Shown in pieces: positions 24,888-38,000 of a stretch of 64,000 nucleotides of DNA. A program made the translations under genes and the position numbers. The notes under the pieces are model-generated. The model searched no databases. It was not told where the DNA came from and saw nothing but the letters and a program-made list of their open reading frames with translations. The stretch's first letter is position 1. Each line of letters starts with the position of its first letter. Origin of the DNA: Dimorphilus gyrociliatus (lineage: Eukaryota; Annelida; Polychaeta; Dinophilidae); assembly GCA_904063045.1 (NCBI GenBank), contig CAJFCJ010000020.1, positions 364,916 through 428,915 of the forward strand, read 5' to 3'.

Positions 24888-26368
24888 AACAAACAAAATG
24901 AATTTGTATATTTTTCTGTTGCAAGAAATTACAGAAATATTTCCTTCTATCTCTTTGTTATGATTAATTTAAGACATAAAAAATTATTCATGCTTTATCT
25001 ACAAAAAAATATACTGTAAATTATTGTAGATCTCTGGTTAGCTTTAAAGAAGATAGATTTTTCATGTAGAAGAGAAAAGTTAACTACACCCTAAATTTTA
25101 TTATCCAATAAAAATATATTCATAATTAAGTAAAAGGAAACACGTTTCTTTTATCCGAATACTGTCTATCAAATGTCTTCCTTCTCTATTAAAACTATGT
25201 ATTCTGTTATATTTTTAATGCGAAAAAATATATTTAATAACAGCAAGAGTAATAAATAGACTAATTTATTCTTTTATAACCTATGAGCTCAGAGTCGCCT
25301 GGAATAATTTTAACAATTGTCTTATTAGTCTCTGTATCTTGTTGAAGCTTGCAAACGGCAGTAAAGAGCTGATAAGATATGATAAAGTTACGCATGCGCA
25401 TGAACAAAGTTCATTCATCTTGTCTGTTCCACACGACAAGTGTCCTGCGGATCGCTCGATACAAAATTTCCTAAGAGGTAAGAGTATTTCGAGCAATAAG
25501 AAATCTTTTCTATCCACAAACAATCCTTGACAAGAATTCGAACGAATATAAACATTTGTACACATATATTATGTATAGAATGGCAATATTAATTATTATA
25601 TGTATAAGAATTGATTTATTCTTCGTTTTAGAACATATACAGATTATCTTTTGCACTTTTTTTTTGTTTTAGTCCTGATAGAATAATTAATAGATAAAAT
25701 AGTTAGCTAACATTCTTTTTTTTATCGTTTAATTATACGGATTGGTATTGAATTTTCATTCATTACCAATTCAATCAACCTTTTGCTATTCCGTTAAGGA
25801 AAGGGATGTGGTTGAAAATTATGCTAGATCACGCTAAAGCCGGATCGATAAGCTAAAGCGCAATATAAAAGTTATCGTTGATTTAAAAAATATTATCTAT
25901 AAACAACCTACTTTTTATATATCACTTGTTTAAAAAATTTGAACTTAATCAACTGTTTTATTTTCAAAAAAAAAAATATTAAAATATTTCTTGTTAGTTG
26001 TGACATTGTAAAGCATTGAGCTAGTTAAAAAGATTTTTATATTGCTTTAATTAGATAAAAAGGAATTAAAACTTTAAAGAGAGTAAACCATTAATATGTT
26101 TATATATGTAATAAATACACATTTCATAAGCTTTATGACTTTTTTAACAAACATTAAAATATCCATTATATATTTATATAGTATATGATAAATATAGTAA
26201 CTTGTCTTTTTTTCTCTCTCTCTCTCTTTCTCTTTTTCCCACTCTTGAAATAAGGTTATCTATGTGACTTAACATAACAGTTTCTACTTTTTCTTATACT
26301 ATACTATGTTTTTATTGACGATTTATAATAAAAAAGTACATTTTCTTTATTTAGTCAAATATTTAACA
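24888..26368. other. GPCR 3' region and villin upstream region
   Basis: No coding exon could be supported. Minus- and plus-strand open stretches overlap at 25281-25565, but both lack family signatures. A CpG-containing palindromic cluster GCATGCGCATG followed by TGAACAAAGTTCA lies at 25392-25413. A CT-rich run lies at about 26213-26235. An in-frame ATG at 26306 would add 21 hydrophobic residues to villin and is probably 5' leader. Confidence 0.5.
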
Positions 26369-29300
26369 ATGAATGGTGAAGTTACTGTCGAAGTTCACCC
26401 TGCTTTACAAGGTAGTGGAGAAGCTGAAGGTTTAGAAATATGGAGAATCGAATCGTTTGAACCTGTTAAACAAGAAAAATCAACTTTTGGAAAATTTTAT
26501 GAAGGTGATAGCTATGTTATTCTGTCTACTAAAAAGCTATCAGGACAGAGTAAATTTGAATATCACATTCATTTTTGGCTCGGAAAGAAATCAACTCAAG
26601 TAGAATATGGTCTTTTATTATAATGACTTGTACTAAAATGTATATTTTGGTTATAGGATGAACTAGGTAGTGCAGCTATTAGAGCGGTTGAACTTGACGA
26701 GTATCTAAGCGGATCAGCCACGCAACATAGAGAAGTAATGATACTAGGTTATAATAATCAAAAATTATGTATTAATCATTAATTCTATAGGCCCAAGGAC
26801 ATGAATCGAAGCTTTTCTTATCTTACTTCAAAGAAGGAATTAAGTATGTTGTGCACCTCTAATAGCTGACTTTAGCTATACCTTATTTAAGGATTAGTGT
26901 ATATAACCAATATCATCATGGATGCTTTTTCCTAGGTATGTTAGAGGCGGAGTTAAGAGTGGATTTAATGAAGTAGATTTGACGAAATTCGAAAAACGAT
27001 TATTCCAAGTTAAAGGAAAAAGGAATGTTAGAGTAGAACAAGTAGAATGTAAATGTGGATCGCTTAATCAAGGAGACGTTTTTATCTTGGATTGTGGTCC
27101 CAACATATTCGTATGGATTGGACCAAAGAGTAGTAAAATCGAAAAAATTAAGGGAACAAATATTGCAAGAAAAATAAGAGATGATGAAAAAGCTGGACGA
27201 TCCCATATTCATATTGTCGGTTAGTTGAAAGATTAATCAATTCTTAGCTAGATTTTTCCTCTAAATCATTGACTGTCTTTAGATAAAGATTGGGATACTA
27301 ATGAACTATTTTTCAAATCTCTTGGATCCCGTGATAAAACTATTAAGGCCGCTGAAGCTGGTGGTGATGATATGGACATGATAAGAATGGCTGAAAGAGA
27401 AATGACATTATACAAGTAATAAATTAAGTTTTAAATTGATTTTTAACTAATCTCTTCTCCTCCACTTCAAGAGTGCTATTGGATGACAATAAGCCTGTTA
27501 TAGAAGAAGTTACAGTTAGACCATTTAAAAGGGCTATGCTTAAATCTGAGGTATGGAAAGTTAAATTGCTATTAATTTTCCCTTGTTCATTATTTTCCTC
27601 ATAATTATAGAACTGCTATGTCCTCGATTCTGGATTTGGTGGAATTTTCGTCTGGACAGGAAAGAAATGTCCTTTTGAAACTCGTAAAAAAGTTTGGAAG
27701 GGTGTTCATGTATGCTTAAAGAATTTTTATTATGCTTTCTATCGACATCTATTTATATTCATATCTGTCGAATTTCAGACCTTCATTGCCGAAAGAGGAT
27801 TCCCAGCTTGGATAAATGTTACAAGAGTTGTCGAAGATGGAGAGTCACCTATATTTCAACAATACTTCATAGATTGGGCTCAAGATGACGCTGTAATGCC
27901 AAAAGAAATCAAAGGCAACGTTGCCTCTCAAAATTATGAAGAATTTGATGGTTCAAAATTGCATTCATCAGCCCCTAAACTTAAAGATTTTATGCCTGAT
28001 GATGGCAATGGCAGCGTACAAGTATGGAGAATTGAAAATTTCAATATGGTTTCTGTACCAGAGGAGGCTTATGGTTTCTTTTTTGGAGGCGATAGCTACG
28101 TCATCTTATATACATACGAAAAGAATGGTAAGAAGAATTACATCATTTATTTCTGGCAGGTGAGAATGCTCATAATACGAAAGTAGTTAATCATTCCTCT
28201 GATATTATCACATTTTAAAATTTAAATTTAGGGATTGAAAAGTTCCACTGATGAAAAGGGAACATCTGCCCTAAAAGCTATTGAACTAGATGACAAATTG
28301 GGTGGAGAAGCTGTCCAAGTGAGCTTATTTATTATTTATAGAATACTTTCTTTTATTTTATATTAACTTCTAATAAACACTATAGATGCGTGTCGTTATG
28401 AATAAAGAACCAGCACACTTTATGAAAATCTTTAAGGGTAAAGTCGTCTATTTCATGGTAAATTATTACTATTTAAAGCATTCTGTTTATAATAATCGTA
28501 TTCATTAATTATTTGATCAGGGTGGACACGTTTCTGGCTTCAGAAATGTTCATGACAGAGATAATTATGATCCTAATGCAACTATTTTATACCATGTCCG
28601 TAGTGATAGCGTTGATAGCACAAAAGCAGTTCAGGTACTTTAAAAATAATCGATTAAATCAGGTTTCAATACTAAAATTGATACTTTATCTAAATTTATT
28701 TATAAACTCTCTAGGTCGAAGCAAGAGCATCTAAATTGAATTCAAATGACATCTTTGTCATAGAAACATTGAAGAATGTTGGAGTATGGATTGGAAAGTA
28801 TGCTAATGAACAAGAAATTGAAATGGCGAAATTAATGTGCGAATACCTAGCCCCCGAAAGAGGACAGCCTATTGTTTATGAAGAGGGTTCAGAAACTGCC
28901 CAATTCTGGGATGTTTTGGGCGGTAAAGAGAGTTATTATACTGGGCCAGCAAAAAAACAAAGTATGACCATGCCCACGAGACTCTTTCACTGCTCTAATG
29001 CATCTGGAAAGTTTATTGTTGAGGAAATTGTTGAATATAGCCAACAAGACTTGGAAGAAGATGATGTCATGATCTTGGACAATTACGATGAAGTTTTTAT
29101 CTGGATTGGAAATGGAGCTAACGATTTTGAGAAGAGAGAAGCATTGAAAACTGCCTATAGCTATCTTAACTCCGATCCCACAGGACGAAATGAGAATAAC
29201 ACAATGATAATTGTAGTTAAGCAAGGCTTTGAACCACCCCAATTTACAGGCCATTTCCATCCATGGGATACCGACCTTTGGAATGTAATTAACATAAATT

Positions 29301-29695
29301 TAATTATATTTGAATATTTTTTATCCTTTTTAATGTTGTTATATTTAGCATGGGCTTACTTTTGATGAAATATTAAAAGAGGTTGGAGAAGAAAATGCCG
29401 GAATTAACTTGTTAGAAGATGAGGTAAAAAAGTACACATCCTTTTATCCTTTGGACGTTCTCCAAAGGAAACTACCTCCAGAGGGCGTTGATGTTACTTG
29501 CAAAGAAGTAAATATTGCTTACAAAATAATATTATAGAATATAAAGATAACGGTTTTTTTTTTCTCTTCATTTTCCAATAGCTTTATTTAAGCGACGAAG
29601 ATTTCCAAGCTACGTTCGGAATGTCCAAAGAATACTACGAAACTATTCCACAATGGAAGAAACTTAACCTTAGGAAACAACACAATTTGTTTTAG
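26369..29695 (+). CDS. VIL: Villin (six gelsolin domains plus headpiece)
   Basis: Fourteen exons: 26369..26599, 26657..26734, 26791..26843, 26936..27219, 27283..27415, 27472..27550, 27611..27709, 27779..28159, 28232..28318, 28386..28457, 28521..28634, 28715..29284, 29349..29507, 29582..29695; 817 aa, against 827 in human villin. Gelsolin repeats are seen as recurring GLEIWRIESF, GDSYVIL, HFWLGKKST (G1); GDVFILD..IFVWIGPKSS (G2); NCYVLDSGFGGIFVWTGKK (G3); VWRIENF, YFWQG (G4); DIFVIE..VGVWIGKYAN (G5); DVMILDNYDEVFIWIG (G6). The C-terminal headpiece runs YPLDVLQRKLPPEGVD, YLSDEDFQATFGMS, WKKLNLRKQHNLF. Villin caps, severs, nucleates and bundles actin under calcium and phosphoinositide control, classically in microvilli. 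In the headpiece the usual KKEKGLF end is RKQHNLF, keeping the terminal LF. Confidence 0.97.
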
Positions 29696-30154
29696 AGTGC
29701 CTTCAAAAAGAGTGTTAAAATCATAATATGACTGATTTTTTTTAGATCTTAAATATATCAGAGTACGTATTGTTTTGTAGACATAGAAAAATGAAAAAGT
29801 CTTTACTTTTTATTTGAATTATAGAAAAATGGTGCCGTGAAAAAATAAAATAATTGATTATTTAAGAATTCACTTTTTTTTATTGACTCGCTATGTAATC
29901 AAGTAGGTTTATAGATGAAAAAAACTAACATAAATGATAACAAAGAACAAAGATGTGCTCAATCTCAAATATCTTCTTTTTTCTTTTTTTTTTGGGAAAT
30001 AACTCTCTTTACTGATCCATTTCTCTTTTTATTGCGTAAGCAAAAAGATAAGGCACATTTTCTAACAAAACCAAAGCAAAGGGAAGTTATAAAAGGTTAA
30101 ACATATATTTTTTTATTCATTTCACGCATTAAGCTATTCGATTTCGTTCAAGCA
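29696..30154. other. Villin 3' UTR and cadherin upstream interval
   Basis: 459 bp between the villin stop and the cadherin start codon, AT-rich, with AAAATAAAATAA words near 29845 that could serve polyadenylation. No coding signature. Both genes run in the same direction. Confidence 0.5.
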
Positions 30155-33100
30155 ATGTTCAAATTTTTTTGGATATTATTAATTATTAAGCCAGAGTTAA
30201 TATTAGGAAAGTGTGTTTCTCTTTCTGACGAATATTTATGTGACATATCAGAAAACGCTAAAATAGGTATTGTTATATTAAATTTATATATATTAAGTAC
30301 ATGTTTTTTTAATATAAAACAGGCACCACAATACTATCGTTTAATGCCAATGAATTCACAGACATAGAGACCTCCAAGTTTTCAGACTATTTTAAACTGG
30401 AAACATATGCCCTCAAAACGAATAAAATATTTGATTTAGCTGTAATAACTGATGGGCCTGTGGTAATTTATTGATTTATACCATTGGAATTATAGATATA
30501 ATTATAAGACTTTCTTTTAAAGATTCCAATACCTGATAATCCAAATATATGTGAAATTGAACCAAAACCTGATTCTCTAGTGGTAATATCATCATATTAT
30601 AACTAGTATTGAAAAAACTTGTGAAGTATTATATATTGAATTCAGGATGAGAATGTTGATAGTGTCACAATTCGGTTGATTAAAGGGGCGAAAAACCTTA
30701 GTGTACCACTGAAACTAAAGATACAAAAAATTTTCTCAAAAGCCCCTGAATTTTGTTCACAGTCACTCTCATTAAGTATAAGCGAGGTTTGTATCTATCA
30801 AAGAGATAACAATAATCAATTTCTAGATATAATTTGTGCAGGCAGCTCCAATAGGGACGACAATAATTGGTTTAGTTGGTTTAGCTTACGACCCTGATTT
30901 TAAAGGGAGAGTACAGACTTATTCTATCGAAGTAATGAATTAATACAAATCTTAGCTTTAAGGCATAAAATATGTTGAAAGTATACATATATAGATATAT
31001 ATATGTGTAGCACATACTTTTATTTATATAGTCAAATGAAGAAGAAAAGGTTTCTATTCGTGGTGATAATATGCAACAGCTAAAATTGATTCTAACTAAA
31101 GAATTTAACTACGACAAAGGTGATCGGGAATACAACTTTACGCTAGTTGCAATTGTAAGAATATATCTATAAATTAATGAAAAAGTGATAAATATGCCTT
31201 TTTAACATCAAAAGGACAATTCCAAAAATACGAGCTCGACAACATTTACCTTAATTATTCAGGATGCTGACGACCAGAATCCTGCATTTACTCAATTTGA
31301 ATATTTCTTTAACTATACTGAAGAGGTAAAAGAGAATTAGTCATCATGTAAAAGAAACGAAATTTTGTTGACTCTGATTTTATTGGAATATTTAGGAAGA
31401 TTATCTAATCGAAGAAAATATGACTAAACGAAATTTTTTGCAAGCTTTCGATGAAGATATAGAAATAAATCAAACAATTTACTATTCAATAGAAGGTCGG
31501 TTTATATTTTATGTGTTTTTACAGTGTAATAATAAGCCTACTCTGTATTAATAAAATGTGTTAGATCAGGATATGGAAGGAATTTTTTCCATTAACAAAC
31601 AAACAGGAGAGATAATCCCTTTAATAAAATTTGATAGAGAAGTGAATGAATCATTTTCATTCATTGCGAAAGCTTATCAAATAGATAAACCTGATTTAAG
31701 AAAAGCTTTTGCAAGAGTTCATATAAAAATTTTAGATGTAAATGATAATCCTCCAGAAATGATGGAAAAGGAGTATTCCGTATCTATAAATGAGAATTTA
31801 AATGAGGGGGCCATTTTACTACAAGTAAGGGCAAATGATAAGGATATTGTAAGTTTTATTGATATAAATATAAATATAAATACAAAAATTATAATAACAA
31901 CTTCTATATGGACATGTAAAGGATGACAACGGACTTTTTAAGTACCAAATAGACAACTATACAAATATAATAGAAGTTGATGCTAACGGTTACATAAGAA
32001 TAGCAAATCAAACACTGTTTGATAGGGAAATCTTTAATTATATTGAGTTTGGCGTTAGTATTCATTAAGCTTGATGTACCTATTGTTCTTCTTTCATTTG
32101 TTACAAAAAAAACAACAGGTGTACGCTAAGGAATACTTAACGAATGAATTAAGGGAAAGTAGTCGTTCTAGAGTTGCTATTTCACTTATAGATGTCAATG
32201 ACAATAATCCAGAATTTACGAATGAGAATTTCAAGTTTAAAATTCCAAATTCTATTAAACTAATTGAGGAATTCCCTCGTTTAACGGTTCAGTTACATAC
32301 TCTACCTTATCTTTTCTATCAATCTAAAATAAATACCGAATTTTATTTGTTACAGGTGGAAGCCACTGACCGAGATAGCAATTTAAACGGTCTCGTAAAT
32401 TATGTAATAGTTCCTGATCATAATATATTCAATATCAATCCTCTTAATGGTCATATATTTCCAAGACATGTCTACAATTTGACGGAAAACCTGACAATAT
32501 CTCTAAATGTTAAAGTCATTGATCAGAGTAAGAATTTGAATGAGAGAAGGTTTATTTTATAAATTGTCATGCATTTAGTTATATTCATTGTATTTTTTAC
32601 CAAATTAAACGTCTCGTAGATCGAATTTTAGAACGATATTTTTGCTCTCGACAAATGAAACTTTGCGAGTATCCTCCACGTTGCCAAATGACGATGCTTT
32701 CACCACCGAAAAGGGTGTAACTGATATTTCTACGTTATTTTCAACTGAGAGTCCTGATATTAATAGAACATGCACCATTATTAACGAAATACGAAATGTA
32801 AGTGTCTTTAGGGAGTTTATCATAGTATTTCTTTGTTATACTATTGTATTCCATGCAGGAAGAATCGAATAAACTCATTTATATTATTATTATATGTTTG
32901 CTATCTATATTGTGCTGCACTCTCCTTATATCACTTATACTATTAAAAGTGGAAAAAATCAAAGAGAAAAACAACATTTCGGACGAATGGACTCAATGTT
33001 CCATCAGCGATGAAAATTCTAATAAGATAGAAATAATCCCTACTTGTAATACTATTTCTATAGTGGACACAAACGAAGTTTTAACCATACCTATGTGTAA

Positions 33101-33383
33101 TGGAGAGGACATAATTTCTCCCTGTGATACAATTTTGGTACAAACAGATCATACAGCAAATATAAGGCTTCGGGAAAAAAGTGAAAGTTTTCGCAGCGAA
33201 GATACACAAATTGATTTGTCAATTGATAATGATCCAATATCCGATATTGAGGATTGTGAAATGAACGAAATAGAAAGAAGAAGTCTAAAAGAATTGTTTG
33301 CAGAAGAGTCAATTCTTTCTGTATATGAACTTGCCGATGGTAAGGATGAAGCTATTAAAGCACCGGTCTTTTCAACTGTTTAA
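30155..33383 (+). CDS. Single-pass cadherin with C-terminal PDZ ligand
   Basis: Thirteen exons: 30155..30266, 30323..30462, 30523..30582, 30646..30786, 30842..30931, 31032..31154, 31215..31325, 31396..31495, 31565..31848, 31922..32053, 32119..32549, 32620..32797, 32859..33383; 808 aa. Signal peptide (FKFFWILLIIKPELILG), then an ectodomain of divergent cadherin repeats recognised by the calcium-binding linkers DADDQNPAF, DVNDNPPEM and DVNDNNPEF, and by FDRE and ATDRDSNLNG. The first two repeats are degenerate. A Ser/Thr-rich stem leads to the TM segment (LIYIIIICLLSILCCTLLISLILL, about residues 639-662) and an acidic cytoplasmic tail of about 146 residues ending FSTV, a class I PDZ ligand. No catenin-binding region is seen, so it is a protocadherin/cadherin-related type rather than a classical cadherin. 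The stretch 32287..32355 may be a small optional intron. It follows villin on the same strand. Confidence 0.85.
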
Positions 33384-34724
33384 TAATATTTGTTTTATTC
33401 GTAAATATGCTCATTGAGAGAATCTATTTTTGTGTTTAAAATATGTAGTTTGTTGATCTTTTCAAGGACATCATATACTAATTATACTGTAATAACGTAT
33501 CAAATGATTGGTAATGGTAAATATATTTGATATAAATTATATATCCTCCTCTAGAATGTTAATCCTATTTACAATATAAAGATAGTATGATAGGGAAAAG
33601 GGAATTATAAAAAATTTAATAAGCGGATTAATTCTTATTTATTTAAATGTATAAAAGTATTAACAAACACTCTATCATGGTATTAAAATTTATTTTAGTA
33701 AACAAAGTGTATAAACTTGATATTTATTAGGCAAAAGAACTGTTCAATGATGATTTAATTTAAAGAAATTCGTAAAAGAATATAAGAAGGTTCCAAGTTT
33801 AGGCGATAGATGTCAGGGCGTTTCTTAGAATCAATACGTACACCCATGTATACAGATCGAGTGAAAAAAAAGGAAGTGTGCGCATGCTCCACCAGGTGTA
33901 CGGCGACGCCAGGTGTGTTTTCCAGGCGATATTTTTACAACTCTATACAATCGAAATTTTTACGTTCACGTTTGAATCCATTGATTCTTTTGAGAGGTAA
34001 TAAATATCTTAATATTTTCTTCATAAATTTCTAACATTTTTAGGCGAGTAGTCATAATATTTACATTTTTTACCATTCAAAAGGAGGAGCTTCAAATAAA
34101 ATCATAGTACAATTGTAGCGCCACTTTTGTACATCGTTTTCTCTTAGAGATCAAACAGTCAGCATTGAATTTATGTATAAATGTGTGTATATTTTGTACG
34201 TGACTAAGAGAGCTTTTGTATTTTGAACATCTTTTAGACAAGTCTATAAATAGACTTGTTTATACTAAGTTGATGTATATAATTATTTGAAAATACATAA
34301 GGGAATTTTACTCGTACGACGACTATTGTCCATTTTTTTTAATACTACGTTCTCTTTTTTTGTCATTGACGTTTTACCGATAAAAATCAAAGGTGAATTC
34401 TTTCCTCTACTGAAACACAAGTTAAATCGATACTTTTATAAAATTTTGTTCAGTTCAAAAATATAGAAAGTTCTTTTTGATTTTTTTGTAGTTTTGTTTC
34501 AATTTAACGATATTTTAAAAGGTTCTTATTAATTTTTATTTTTAGTTTAATTCTTTTTAAAAGTTTTCATATTATATTTTTCTATTTTCTTTAATTTTTA
34601 TCCATATTTTTATTATTGAGGTAATCTAATAGTCGATAAATAATAAACTATAATTATTTATATACAAGGTTTTTCACTTGCTCTAATTGAACTTTTTAAA
34701 TGTGTTAATTATTTAGGAGGGAAG
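33384..34724. other. Cadherin 3' region and upstream region of the SH3 adaptor
   Basis: Mostly AT-rich. A CG-bearing patch at about 33870-33930 stands out, with TGCGCATGC (33879-33887) and two CAGGTG E-boxes (33893-33898 and 33910-33915). A 74-codon plus-strand frame at 33810-34034 covers it; it has a plausible donor at GAGAG|GTAATA but no family signature, so it could be a non-coding first exon or chance. Confidence 0.45.
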
Positions 34725-34734
34725 TATAAAAAGG
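34725..34734 (+). promoter_or_regulatory. TATA box for the SORBS-like gene
   Basis: TATAAAAAGG, the same form that precedes the GPCR. It would place transcription start near 34755, with a leader of about 300 bp that holds two very short upstream ORFs near 34798-34818 and a long TA microsatellite at about 34870-34960. The leader is unspliced if the start codon at 35065 is correct. Confidence 0.5.
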
Positions 34735-35064
34735 AATTCCGTCTACCTTCACAAACCATAAATCAAGCTGCTCTTAAAGATTTCTCCAACTTTTTAATGA
34801 AATGGTGAAGATGGCATAGATAATTTCATTTTAGATTTATTGGAGAAATTCATTTCTGAATTCATATAGGCAATACATATATATCTATATATATATATTT
34901 ATTTATTTTAATGTATTAAATATATATATATATACATATATATGTATCTATATAAATCATATATGTGAATATAACTCTTTTCTATAGATGGATTGTATAT
35001 ATATATATGTTTTTATGAGTGTATATTTATATACTATTTAAATACTAAGAAGAAGAGTTATATA

Positions 35065-38000
35065 ATGGATTTAGATGAAACTGATAGTACAATGGCTGTT
35101 GGCTCTGTAAGCGATAAAGGCACGTTTAATGAAGAAGAAGACGAAGAAAACGAGTTGAATAAAATGTATCATTATTCTAATGGTACAACTTTGGAAACTA
35201 TCTATCACTCTCAAGATAGATTAAATACAAAGAATTATGAAAATGATTTAAAATTTATTCGATCAGATTTTACGAAATCCTTACCTGAACTCAGAATAAG
35301 CGATGAAAATGGCGAAAGTAAATGGCAACCAGATTCTTTAGCTAAGCAACAAGCCATTTCGACGCCTTCTCTGACAACTAATAAGAAAAAGATGTATGAG
35401 ACGTACGGATGGCCAAGTGCTAGTGATGTCTCTAAATCATTCGATTCGGCTACGTACATCAGTTATGCTCAGGAAATATTACAATCTACACACGTTTCTC
35501 CGGAATACGAGTCAATAAGGCGGCGCTACCAATTAATGGAAAAGGCAGCGTCTATGGAACAACTACTTTTGGAGAAGAGCGACGATTTCCTGGAAAAGAT
35601 TGATGAATATGACGAAACTCCCGAAAGCGTTTCTCTTAAGAAGCTCGAATATCGCAATGAATTAGAGGCACTTAAGAAAAATTTAAAAGAAGGACACAAT
35701 CTTCTTGATAAGAAGGCTCTTAACGGTTTTTCCTTGTCAAGTCCAACAGGTCGTGTGGAAAACTTGAAGAACATATACGAAAATGGAAAATTCACAATGA
35801 ATGAAATCGTTAAGTATCCTTCTATTGGCATAGAATCGTTTTTAAAGGGGCGAAACTTTGATAAATTGGCCTTACACGGGACTAATATTAATGAGAAGCA
35901 AACAGGATATGATGCTTATGTGCAAAAAGTTAAGGATAGGCACAAAAAAATTGGTCAACTTTCGAGAGAGTGGATACACTCTGAAGAAATGTTAGTATCA
36001 GGTCCACCACAAACCGAAGGGTATAGCTTATCCCCAGCTCCACCAGAAGTAAAGAGAACTAGAGTACCAACTCTTGAGATAAATGCCGATTCTAACCCGT
36101 TAACAGTGGAACAATTGCGAAAGTACGGTAGATATCACCCGAAAAATAGAAAGGCTGACCGCACCGAAGATATTCCTTGGCGAACGTCGTCGCCAATAAA
36201 TGTTCAATCGAAAGTAGTTGATAATATCGGAATTAAGGGATCAGATGAACGAAACGTCAAGAGTTCGTTTATCAAGCCATCTGAAACGTATGATCAATTT
36301 GAGAATAGAAAGACTAAACATGATTTCATTGATAAGTCTTCCAGTGGGATAAACGCTAATGCAAATTTGAGAGAAAAATCGAACAATTATAGGCCTAGAT
36401 CATCTAGAAAAGACTCCAAACCTCAAACAGGAGCGATAGCTGCAGCATTAGGTAAGCTTAAGGAAGCTCAGTTAGAGGTAGAAGAAGAGTTCGATAAATT
36501 AATAAAGAAAAAGCCGAATGGTAAAAATAATTCTGAAGAACCGCCAATACCATCAACGGAACCACCCAAAGTCAAATATATTGATACTGAATTGGATTTT
36601 GAGGATGTATATAAATCAAATATATCGTATAGCGAAGTTGAAAGTGATAATCAGTCAGGTGAAGAGTTTAAAGGGAACAAACCGGAACAAAGATCTAAAA
36701 AAAGTCCTCATTCTGCGAAATTGAATCCAAATTCAGACCAGTCGTCCAAACATTATAATGGCAGATATAGATATTCCCCTGTTTCAGGGATAACTTCTGA
36801 ACCTATACACGCAGAAGATAAAATTGGAAAATCTTATATTCCAACAAACGACGACAAGATCTTAATCAGAAACAGATATAGTGAACAAAGAAGTGTACCT
36901 GGAACTGTTTCTAATAGACTATCTCCAAGAACAAAGGAAGAAGATTCATCCATGAACCCTGCCCTAAAGCCACGAGAGGGTTCGCCAGACAGGTCGCAGA
37001 TGAAACATATTACCCCTATGCCTTACAAATCATTTACTCAATCAACACCAGACTTGTATTCTTCAGAAAGGTCACCCGATAATCAGTCTAAGACCTACGC
37101 TTCCATAAAGAATTTAAAGACACAAAATACCAGCCTTGCCAATAGGTCTCGGACAGTCAGTCCACGAGACCGATCAAAAGATTTCAGGTGTGGTTTTGTA
37201 CATTCAGAAATTCGCCGAGTTCCAACTGAGAACGAAATGATGCAGCAAGTTGATATGATTGGCAAAGAGTGGAAAGGTGGAATTAGGACAGCTGGACTGA
37301 CCCCAAAGGTTCAACAGCCTCAACAAACCATTCGTGTTGTTAAAGAGAATTTTCAGTACAAAACGTTTCCTGCTAAAAGTGGAAATAACAGCGTTCCTTT
37401 CAAACAAGCCACAAAATCTACTTACAACTCAGGTTTCTTATTATGAATATGCTTTTAGAGACTTTTTGTTCTCTTGCATAGATATACTTATTTTCATACT
37501 ATACAAAGCGATTTGGTCTTTTTTTTGTTATAGTATCTTGTATAACATGGATACTTTAGCATAAAGAATCCGTTGTTTTACACATTTGTTTCTCTTCGTT
37601 TTCTTTTCAATAATTTTACTGTAGAATCGTAATTTTTTATTTCATAGTTTCTATCTATCTTTGTATCTATCTAACAATCTCTCTTTCTCTCTCTCTCTCT
37701 CTCACTCTCTCTGTATCTATCTATTATTAGTATTTTTGTGATGAAATATCTCTTTTTATATTTTTTTTGAACTTGTTTATTTAAGCTTTGATAAAACTTG
37801 GTTTTTTTTATCTTCTTTTTAGATCACAACATTCGGGAAACGGTGAGAGTAGCAGAAAGAGGGACTCATTATGATACTATAGACTCACATTTGGTTAGTG
37901 CTTTTAAACCTCTGAGTATTCCTTTCTTTCTTGACTTTTTTATTTTAGAATGTAAAAATTTTTCACACAATCCATTAATTAAACGTACTTTTTTACTCGA

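Noticed and set aside
25281-25565. Overlapping plus- and minus-strand frames between the GPCR and villin
   Set aside because: No domain, no splice partners, and composition typical of chance; recorded only as a region with regulatory-like motifs.
26306-26368. Upstream in-frame ATG of villin
   Set aside because: Would add 21 hydrophobic residues before the conserved gelsolin start; villin has no such extension, so the ATG at 26369 was preferred.
33810-34034. 74-codon plus-strand frame over the CG-bearing island
   Set aside because: No domain or clear partner exon; kept only as a possible untranslated exon or regulatory patch.
34993-35064. Upstream in-frame ATG of the SORBS-like gene
   Set aside because: It lies in a TA-repeat leader and codes low-complexity Tyr/Ile residues; the ATG at 35065 begins a normal acidic N-terminus.
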